Assembly: GCA_029582165.1 (NCBI GenBank)
Contig: CM055868.1
Location: forward strand, 18,096,391-18,160,390
Source: Portulaca oleracea
Taxonomy: Eukaryota; Streptophyta; Magnoliopsida; Caryophyllales; Portulacaceae
Length of the DNA stretch: 64,000 nucleotides
Direction of reading: 5' to 3'
In this document: positions 56,352 to 64,000 of the stretch, one piece after another
How positions within the stretch are numbered: position 1 is the first letter of the stretch
Layout: each line of letters starts with the position of its first letter
The notes under the pieces: model-generated
What the model was told of the DNA's origin: nothing
The model's database searches: none
The model's input: the letters and a program-made list of their open reading frames with translations, nothing else
Position numbers and translations under genes: made by a program

Positions 56352-56372
56352 CTTAGGGTTTAGCTATCTAAT

Positions 56373-56780
56373 GGTGCGCTTTGGTTCTTTTCTGAGAAAA
56401 TGTTTCCTGTGAAAATTTTCCCCAGGAAAGTTTTTCCAAGGAAAATTTTATCTGGGAAATAATAATTCACAATGTTTGGTTTACATTTGAAAACATGGGA
56501 AAGTTTGTGGGAAAACTCATTTGAAATATCCAAATTACCCTACATATGTTAATTTATAAAATAATTTTTAGAGACATTTTTGGAAACAAAGTTAAAAAAA
56601 CTTTCCCTTTCCCATGGGGAAAAAACTTTCCCAAGCCCCCTGGGAAAATTTCTTCCCATCCACCTTGGGAAAATGATAGGACCCACCTCAAAATTTTCAT
56701 CCCCTCATTTTACAAACAAACATGGGAAAATTTGATCAACTTGAAAAAGTTTGTCAGGAAACATTTGTAATCAAACGCAC
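56373..56780. mobile_element. MITE with GTGCGYTTGGTT-like ends, ~408 bp
   Basis: Left GTGCGCTTTGGTTC and right, inverted, GTGCGTTTGATTAC. The interior is full of GGGAAAATTT/AAATTTTCCC dyads. Typical of plant Tourist- or hAT-type MITEs; the superfamily is not certain. Confidence 0.65.
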
Positions 56781-57394
56781 AATAAATTAAATTTGGGTTG
56801 ATCAAATTGATAAATATCTGAATTCCGATGAATTATGATGATTGTAACCCTATTTTTTCAAGGTATGGCAGCAGGTTTGACAATTCGATCATAAATTTAA
56901 GACATAATTAAATTCAGCCAATATTAAATTCTGAAAAAAATCTATGAACAGACTAATTTTTCAGCAATTGAACAAAAGTTCAATTGCTCAAATTAGTCAA
57001 ATATATGCGTAGGGCAAACTTTTGGTGCTCTATAGTAACCCGATTGGGTTATAATACTATACTAGCAAGTTAGACATGACCGAGCGCCAACCGTGACTCA
57101 TATGGCATATGGGCCTTTTACTTCATATGACTGTGATTGTTTGTTTCTCAACATACTTCTTCACATGTAAATCAAATTTATGAAGAAGAGGGCGATGAAT
57201 CCAAAGCAAATTTAAAATATTTGGAATGATGAAGATGATACTTACAAAACAAGTAGCTTTGGTTACATGATCACTGTTGAATAGTTAGTGAAATTTAATG
57301 AGGGTATTAATGTGTTACTTCTATCAAGGTGCCACATGGATAGAATAATGTAATCCTTAACTCCTAGATAATATAAATAGGTTTTATTTATTGA
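56781..57394 (-). other. P450 intron, no recognised feature
   Basis: AT-rich, with CAGCAATTGAACAAAAGTTCAATTGCT near 56963 (an inverted repeat of AGCAATTGAAC) as the only structure seen. Confidence 0.4.
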
Positions 57395-57880
57395 ATGTCC
57401 CACATGGACAAAGTAAGTCATATTATAGCTCTTTATAAGTTTAGGAGTTATATGGACTTACAAATAAATAAATCATGGACTAGGCTAACATGTGCTTGGG
57501 TTAAGGTTCAATGCAAAGCATTGAACCGCACACGCACACGCGCGCGCGGCGTGGGCTGTTTGGCGCTTATTAGGCGCACTTGGCACGTGAGCTCGAAGCA
57601 AAGGAGGAAACTATAATAACCAAGCCTTTTGTTTTTCCTTTTTTTCTTTATAATATATAACTAAACAGTTGACAAGGTGGTTGCTGACGGTTATTATCAG
57701 TTTCCACAAAACCGTTTTTATCCATATCCTGTGCAATGGATAGAGATCAGGCAGCCATGAGGGATTGATGAAGATATATATTCGTCAATCCAGGAAGCTT
57801 TGTTGTATCCTGGAGACACGAATTTGCATGAGGGGCAAATCTTGTCTCAAAGAAAGTTGTCATATTCAAGCCTCAAAGCA
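57395..57880 (+). mobile_element. Candidate solo LTR, copia-like, abutting P450 exon 1
   Basis: TGTCCCACATGGACAAAG, TTTATAAG, an ACACGCGCGCGCG run (57531-57547) and a tail GTATCCTGGAGACACG with CTTGTCTCAAAG resemble a copia LTR from start to end. Its right end lies about 30 bp from the place where P450 exon 1 loses homology. Terminal duplication not confirmed. Confidence 0.4.
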
Positions 57881-58890
57881 TCAATCCCATCTCTGAATTT
57901 CTAACAATCACCTTCATAGCCTCCGAGCTTGGCACCATCAAGTAGTCTGATCATGACATCCATGAAATCACGATCCTCTTCTTGATCCCCATCTTTACTC
58001 TTCAATTTTCTATCTCTATGTTCCTCAATCATCCGTTGAATTATCTCATCTAATTCCTCATTAACCCTCTTCATTTTCTTCTCATGCCCTCCTAAATCCA
58101 TCCACCTTAACCATGGCACAAAATCCCCCACAACCACGATCCCAAATAAATAAAACACTTCCTCCAAAGCCTCTTGCCACCTCCTTCCCTATTCTTTCTC
58201 TTCTTCTTTTGCGTAGTTTTTCCCCACAATGATCCTTCCAATGGTGGTTAGACTGAGCTCCAAGAACTCATTTTTAAGGTCCACCAGGGCTTGGGCTTGG
58301 TTTCGGGCGAGCCGCTTGACAAAGCTAACCACCTCAGCCATGCGGATGGGTTGAAATCGCTCGAGACGATGAGTGGAGAGGAGGTGGCTGGTGACTAACT
58401 TACGGAGTTCCCTCCAGTATGAGCCATAGGGGGTGAACCCCAACATGGCATAGTCGAAGCCCAAGTGTTGAGAGGCTAACATTTTTGGGCGAGAGGCCAA
58501 AGCTACGTCGTTTTTGGTGGAGCATTCCTTGGCTAATTCGTGGCTGCTTACTATGTAGACTCGATGGTGACCGAGCCTTAGGGTGAAGATTGGTCCGTAG
58601 CGGTCAGACATGGTGGCCAGGGTCTGGTGGAGTGGGGTGGCTGTGGGTGCCAGCATGGGGAGGTGGCCGAGTATGGGCCATGAGCCCTTGGCTTCTGGTG
58701 GGCTTGGTTTCGAGGGTTTCAACACCCGGGTTAATAGTGTGTAGGAGATGAGGAGGATTGGGAGAATGGTTGATACAACCACCACCATATTTGAATAATT
58801 GATCATGTTGAAATTCATTGCAATCGAAATGAGGTTTAAGATTTTGTTCAAGAAATTGTTTTCAACTTGAAACAAATAAAAGGTGCCACA

Positions 58891-58900
58891 TATATATAGA
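58891..58900 (-). promoter_or_regulatory. TATA box of the P450 locus
   Basis: The minus strand reads TCTATATATA, about 75-85 bp upstream of the ATG at 58818, a normal plant distance. Confidence 0.55.
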
Positions 58901-58959
58901 GAGTACCTACTTTTTTATATTAGTTTTGATTATTTTTTTTATAAAAGGGCTACATTAAT

Positions 58960-59125
58960 TCTTTGGATTTGTAACTCTTTCCAATCCAATCTAATCCAAT
59001 CCAACCTTACACAATTCCCAAAAAGAAATTCTCTCTAAAAACACAATTCTCTAAAAAAATATCATAACTTATCCAATCCAATCCGATCCAACCAATCCAT
59101 ATAAACTTCATTTTATCCAATCCAA
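58960..59125. repeat. CCAAT-rich (TCCAA)n repeat
   Basis: CCAATCCAATCTAATCCAAT at one side and ATCCAATCCAATCCGATCCA at the other, in the upstream region of the P450 locus. May be the ends of a small MITE. Confidence 0.6.
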
Positions 59126-59160
59126 AGAACAGAGAGATTATTAATAAACAAACTTTTGAC

Positions 59161-59424
59161 TAGAAATGGTAAAAATTGTGTCCGACCCGAATGCCCAAAT
59201 TTATTTTATCTGGAAGAAATCGGGGTTGGACATAGATTTTTCATCCGAATTTTCACGTTGACCGAATATTCATACATAATATTTTTCATTTTTCTATTCT
59301 TCGAGCCCAATTTCGACTTGTATTTGTTTATGCTCAAATCGTCTGACCCAAGAAAAATCAGGTCTAGACATTGATTTCTTGTCTGAATTTCTACATTGAT
59401 CGACACAATTTTTTGCCAGAGCTA
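59161..59424. mobile_element. hAT-like MITE, 264 bp, related to 52407-52699
   Basis: Left TAGAAATGGTAAAAATTGTG and right, inverted, TAGCTCTGGCAAAAAATTGT. Target duplication is weak (CTTTTGAC against CTTCTTTT). Confidence 0.55.
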
Positions 59425-59726
59425 CTTCTTTTTGTGGCCCCCTATAAAAAAATTTCTAGTGTCAAAATACAACCAAACATAGAAAAAATAAGTTAACTTA
59501 GAAAAAATTACTATTTCTCACGGATTTTAGACAAACCAAACATAATCTAAACTAAATTTGTTGACCGGTAAAATTTTGTAATAAATTAATAAATTTATAT
59601 GTGTCAATGGATTTTACAAAAGTACATGAAGAATTACATATAATAAATATTCATAATTTTATTTAAAAAAAATTATTAGTCGGAATATTTGCAGATGGGC
59701 ACTACAAAGGTACCGTATGACAATCA
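59425..59726. other. Intergenic AT-rich DNA
   Basis: No gene, repeat or site recognised in these 302 bases. Confidence 0.4.
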
Positions 59727-60260
59727 GGCCCTATTCTTTTATACGGCTGGTAATCTACGGTGCCACAGCCCACCACACTTTGTCATAACCCATCACAACA
59801 TACCATTTCACACAATTCACCACAACTCACCACAAATTACTCTTTCATTAGGGTTGTTCATCGGTTTAAAACCGAACCAAACCGGACCGAACCGAATAAA
59901 CCAAAACCGAATAAGGGACAAAGTCCAAATTGAAAACCGAACCGAATATAACCGGTTTGGTTCAGTGTTCGGTTTCAGTTTTGAACCGAAAAATGCACAC
60001 TTTTTTATGGTTTTCCACCGGAACCGAATAAACCGAAAATCGAAATAGGTCTAAAGTCCAAACCGAAAACTGGACCGAATAAAATCCGGTTCTGTTTGGA
60101 CCGATTCAATTCGATTTGGTTTTTGATTTATTCGGTTCAAAACCGAATAATGCACACCCCTATTTTTCATAATTACCAATACAATATCCTTTTTTAATCA
60201 TCCAAAAACAATACAATATTTCAACTCACTTTTTCCAATTACTTTTTCACAATTACCAAC

Positions 60261-60263
<3 letters not shown>
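59727..60263. mobile_element. Second GGCC..TTCTTTTATAC MITE, disrupted by a nested hAT MITE
   Basis: The left end GGCCCTATTCTTTTATAC and the CACCACA-rich interior match the 56089-56351 family. A hAT-like MITE is inserted at 59849. The expected right end is missing before the (TA)n tract. Confidence 0.55.
59849..60162. mobile_element. hAT-like MITE, 314 bp, 8-bp duplication
   Basis: Ends TAGGGTTGTTCAT and, inverted, TAGGGGTGTGCAT. Flanks TCTTTCAT (59841-59848) and TTTTTCAT (60163-60170) match at 7 of 8. The interior repeats ACCGAACC/AACCGAATA. Confidence 0.82.

Positions 60264-60327
<64 letters not shown>
60264..60327. repeat. (TA)n microsatellite, left of the palindrome
   Basis: About 30 TA units. 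Confidence 0.97.
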
Positions 60328-60329
<2 letters not shown>

Positions 60330-61809
60330 GAAGTGATCAAATGAGCATTTGTCTTAAGTGAGCATGTGAGCATTGAAGATGTAGGTCATTGGATCTTAAA
60401 TCAATGGTTTAGAAAAAATAGAGAGTTTGCCTTTATTTTTTAAGTGGCTCACGTGACTTGTTGGCAAGTGGAAGGCAAAAAAAAATTTAATGCTCCTTGG
60501 GAATGCTCATTCCAGCACGCCAAACCAGAGTTCCCGAAAAAAAATTCCAACAGAGTGGCTCTTCATCTTCACTGTGCATAGCCTCTGCGTCCCCAGGGAA
60601 CAAAAGAAATTGAGTTCTCTTATAATATTAGATGTCCGCAATGAAAATACGCGATGTCCCTTTGTAATGTTTAATGTCACAAACGAAAATATTTGATGTC
60701 CCCATATGAAATATTTGATGTCCCCAGTGAAAATACTTGATGTCCAAACAAAAAAATACTATGTCTCCAATGAAATACTTGATGTTCCCACAAGAAATAT
60801 TTAATGTACCCATTAAAAACCTGTGATGTCCCCAATGAGAATATTTGATGTCTACAATGAAAATACTTGATGTCCCCAATGAAAGTACTTGACATCAAGT
60901 ATTTCGTGTGGGAACATCAAGTGTTTTCATTTGGGTCATCAATTTTTTTTCATTGAGGACATTCGAATATTTTCGTTAGGAACATCAAATATTAAAAAAA
61001 CATCAAGTATTTTCACTGAGGAAATCACGTCTCTTCATTGGGGACATCAAATATTATAAGGGACATCAAGTATTTTCATTGTGGACATTACATTTTTTCC
61101 TCAATGAAGAGACGTGATGTCCTCAATGAAGAGACGTGATGTTCTTTTAATATTTGATGTTCCCAATGAAAATATTCGATGTCCTCAATGAAAAAAATTG
61201 ATGACCCAAATAAAAACACTTGATGTTCCCACACGAAATACTTGATGTCAAGTACTTCCATTGGGGACATCAAGTATTTTCATTGTAGACATCAAATATT
61301 TTCATTGGGGACATCACGGGTTTTTAATGTGGACATCAAATATTTCTTGTGGGAACATCAAGTATTTCATTGGAGACATAGTATTTTTTTGTGAGGACAT
61401 CAAGTATTTTCATTGGGGACATCAGATATTTCATATGGGGACATCAAATATTTTCGTTTGTGACATTAAACATTACAAAGGGACATCGATTATTTTCATT
61501 GCGGACATCCAATATTATAAGAGAACTCATATTCTTTTGTTGCCTGGGGACGCAGAGGCTATGCACAGTGAAGATGAAGAGCCACTCTGTTGGAATTTTT
61601 TTTCGGGAACTCTGGTTTGGCGTGCTGGAATGAGCATTCCCAAGAAGCATTAAATTTTTTTTTTGCCTTCCACTTGCCAACAAGTCACGTGAGCCACTTA
61701 AAAATAAAGGCAAATTCTCTATTTTTTCTAAACCATTGATTTAAGATCCAATGGCCTACATCTTCAATGCTCACATGCTCACTTAAGACAAATGCTCATT
61801 TGATCACTT

Positions 61810-61812
<3 letters not shown>
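60328..61812. mobile_element. 1.485-kb near-perfect palindrome (foldback element)
   Basis: The left end GGGAAGTGATCAAATGAGCA is matched by the inverse right end, and the two arms of about 740 bp meet near 61070 with essentially no unpaired core. The outer half of each arm is unique sequence (about 97% identical between arms). The inner half consists of degenerate 25-30-bp units GATGTCCCCAATGAAAATA. Long frames exist on both strands (repeated Gly-His-Gln/Phe-Ser peptides) only because the unit is read through. No transposase. Ends directly abut (TA)n on both sides. Confidence 0.85.

Positions 61813-61888
<76 letters not shown>
61813..61888. repeat. (TA)n microsatellite between two elements
   Basis: About 37 TA units, shared as flank by the palindrome on the left and the next element on the right. 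Confidence 0.97.
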
Positions 61889-61891
<3 letters not shown>

Positions 61892-64000
61892 AATAGATAG
61901 GGTGAGAAGAGAGACTGGGTGAGAATGACATTTACCAACCATTGGATTAGAGATCAATGGTCCATATTAAATCAACACTTCTCCTTTTTTTTTGGCACAT
62001 CACGTGACCTAAAGTTAGAAAAAAAAATAAAGAAAAACTTGATGCTCATTAATGAAACCTTGGGAAATGTTGTGCGTGGGATGTGAGGGCGCAACGGATT
62101 TGAGTTTTAGAGTTGAAGTTTTCTATGCTCTTGTTGTTCGACTAAGAAGAGAATCATAGAAGAAAGACAAAGAGTTAGAGACGGAGAAGGCAGTTAGGGT
62201 TCTGCATTCTGAGGGAGATTCGGGTTTCGGACAGTGAGGGCGAATCAGTTGGATCGTCGAGAATTCTACGGTGGCGATCATGAATGTCGACGAAAAGGTT
62301 GTTCATAAGATGAGGCTGAAAATTGGTTCAAGGTGAGTGATGATTTTCTGGTAAAAGTTGTTTCATTTGTGGGAGAACCATTGAACATTGGAGCACCCTC
62401 AACCCTTGAATTGTTAATTGAGACTTTTTGATAAGTATGGACTGTTCATCTTTATTAGGGCATGATGAGTGTTGTTGATGTCTTGTTGATTGAAAGTAAA
62501 TGGGATGGTAAACTGATGGTGTCCAATTTAGGCTTGAATGTGGTGTGCAATTTTGTGGATATATGTCCTTTTTTTCGATGGTTTGGTACATGTCACCTCT
62601 GAAGCCGACGTCCATGCTAGTCAGACATAATGTCATTTGTATGGGTACTTAATGACCATGTGGTTCTTACTGTATGACCATTTGGAGCGTGATGTTCTTT
62701 CTGAACTGTGTATGATGAGGTTTGGTTGATGTCCTTTGTATGCGCAGTTAATGACCAAGTACGGTTGATGTGATGCGCATCATATGTGAACGTGATGTCC
62801 TTTATGAACTGTGTGTGATGGACATTTTTCTTTAATATGCCCATTGATTTATTTAGTGATTTGCATTTTCGGATATATGTAATGTACATGTTGCTATTGA
62901 TGTTCATGTTGGAAAAAATTAGGTGACATACAATGTATGTCTGATGGTTGGGTTCTTGTTGGAAAAAATTAGAGTTTGGCTTTTTTACTTCTGGTAATTC
63001 GTAATTGTATGTTAGTGATAGAAACTTTTCATTTTTTGTTTTTTTTCAACGGGGTTTTGAAGTTCATTATGATGTAACTGAATGCACTAACATGTTGCTA
63101 TTGATGTTCATTTTTTTCATAACTAGATGTCCCTTTTGTATATTATTGCATAATGTGGATGCATTTTGATGTCAATATGAGTAAGAAACGTGTAAAGTAC
63201 AAAAATGGATGTTCACCTTGATGTAACCGGATATTCATGTTGCTTTTGACGGATGTTAATATTGATTGTGGTTTGATGCTGATTTTGATGTTAGTAAAGG
63301 TACATATAACTGATGATGGATGTTCATTACAATGTAATTAAATGTAATCAAATGTTGATGTCATTGTTCACTTTTTATAATATCTTTATAATGTATTATT
63401 ACATGATATCCATTCGGTGAATTTGATGTCCATTTGATGACACCATGATGTCTATTTGGTTTGAACATGATGTCCATTTTGAGTTTAATACGATGTCGAT
63501 TTGGTTTACACATAATGTCCAGTTTGTTTGAACATGATATCCACCTGGTTTTGAAGATAATGTACATTTGGTGTAAACATAATGTTCATTTGGTGTAAAC
63601 GTCAAGTCTATTTGGTGTAAGCATGACCGTGTTTCATTTTCTAATTGCATCCAGATTCAATAGAATGTGCAATGATGGATATCACAAGTTGGCAAGGCAG
63701 AAGCACAAAACAGATGGATACTGAGATAGAATCCCCATTTCCTACCCCGTAATAAGCTGAAAGTCATCGTACCTTAAAAGGATTCTCGTTGGAACCGAAA
63801 AGAAGACATGCCCTCCTCTAATGTTGGTGCTTCGCCGTACATTGATAATTATAATTTTAGGTCATCCTCTTCATTGTCTCTAGTTATATGACATTTTGAA
63901 GGACTAGAATTGTGTAAAACAAACAACATATTGCCATGTACTTTTTGTGATACTTTTGATTCCCATTATGATTGATGTTCATCGTAAGTTGTTATTGATG
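61889..64000 (+). mobile_element. Left end of a second TA-associated element, incomplete
   Basis: Starts GGGAATAGATAGGGTGAGAA right after (TA)n. Within 85 bp it has CCATTGGATTAGAGATCAATGG-like text, the same design as TCATTGGATCTTAAATCAATGG in the palindrome (quoted as short parts: CATTGGAT and ATCAATGG). From about 62600, and densely at 63400-63640, it carries 25-bp units TGATGTCCATTTGGTTTGAA. No right end in the window. Possibly Mutator-like with long subterminal repeats. Confidence 0.5.
62085..62332 (+). other. Exon-like segment inside the second TA-associated element
   Basis: GC-richer than its surroundings and styled like a plant 5' leader. An ATG at 62280 opens 17 codons (MNVDEKVVHKMRLKIGS) that run into AAG|GTGAGT, a strong splice-donor consensus, at about 62331-62336. 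It could be the first exon of the element's own gene or of a captured gene. I do not recognise the peptide. Confidence 0.4.

Larger units (their letters stand above)
53231..58818 (-). pseudogene. CYP82-like cytochrome P450, disrupted
   Basis: A membrane-anchored haem monooxygenase of the plant endoplasmic reticulum by family. Exon 1 runs from an ATG at 58816-58818 to about 57912: hydrophobic anchor (VVVVSTILPILLISYTLL), Pro-rich hinge (PSKPSPPEAKGSWPILGH), and helix B-C phrases FTPYGSYWRELRKL. An in-frame TAG at 58189-58191 cuts it at about residue 210; the same frame then continues (GRRWQEALEE, PWLRWMDLGG) to GYEGDC. Exon 2 (about 53623-53231) has the I-helix oxygen-activating motif AGGSDTTATTLTW and the K-helix ExxR (KEALRLYPP). 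It stops after RDPRVWSEPSEF plus 14 unrelated residues, so the PERF and haem-Cys regions are missing. The last residues of exon 1 are also missing. The 4.3-kb intron is long for this family and packed with transposons. Subfamily placement is by phrase similarity. Read as real sequence, no active enzyme can be made. Confidence 0.85.

Noticed and set aside
58960..59125. CCAAT-box promoter array for the P450
   Set aside because: The TCCAA repeats are too regular and look like microsatellite or MITE ends; a functional promoter role cannot be supported from sequence alone.
60628..61653. Repetitive open frames reading as GTSSIFI.DIKYF-type peptides on both strands
   Set aside because: They arise from the 25-30-bp repeat inside the palindrome and appear in mirror image in both arms; no start context or known protein.

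Overview
This is a repeat-dominated stretch of plant nuclear DNA, almost certainly from a eudicot with a sizeable genome. Three things point there: nested LTR retrotransposons of plant-specific lineages (Ty3/gypsy Tat/Ogre-like, Ty1/copia SIRE/Maximus-like, a chromovirus relic), abundant MITEs, and two plant gene loci (a JINGUBANG-type WD40 gene and a CYP82-like cytochrome P450). I cannot name the species from the sequence. There is no bacterial, organellar, rRNA or tRNA gene signal.

Positions 1-45335 are a stack of nested retrotransposons. The oldest framework (called B here) is a minus-strand Tat-like element. One LTR is at 43077-45335, its primer binding site at 43057-43074, and a decayed gag at about 41050-41939. 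The matching part of its other LTR is at 9700-11000. B is interrupted by three insertions: element A (minus strand, left of the window to 9699, inserted inside B's LTR), a SIRE-like copia element (11598-20534, 5-bp target duplication ACAAC), and element C (plus strand, 24455-38101). A and C carry LTRs, primer binding sites and polypurine tracts but no recognisable gag or pol, so they look like large non-autonomous derivatives. Their interiors are built from many families of tandem repeats and repeated stem-loops that A, B and C share.

Positions 45336-50200 hold relics: an LTR-like tail, a minus-strand chromovirus gag/protease pseudogene with its primer binding site and probable LTR, GC-rich GGGT-type repeats and a MITE-like piece. 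The only intact protein-coding gene is at 50658-51998, an uninterrupted 446-codon JINGUBANG-like WD40 protein. Downstream on the minus strand is a CYP82-like P450 (53231-58818) split by a region of about 4.3 kb full of MITEs. It has an in-frame stop in exon 1 and lacks the haem-binding C-terminus, so I call it a pseudogene.

Positions 58900-64000 are again mobile DNA: hAT-type MITEs with 8-bp target duplications, a near-perfect 1.5-kb palindrome lying between two (TA)n tracts, and the left end of a second TA-associated element that carries an exon-like segment and runs off the window.

The most interesting material is the non-coding architecture of the Tat-like elements. It includes a repeated stem-loop whose arms covary between copies and elements, a separate tandem array of dyads with compensatory changes, a conserved block of about 70 bp, and repeated palindromes inside one LTR. 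All pairwise identities and lineage names here are by-eye judgements.
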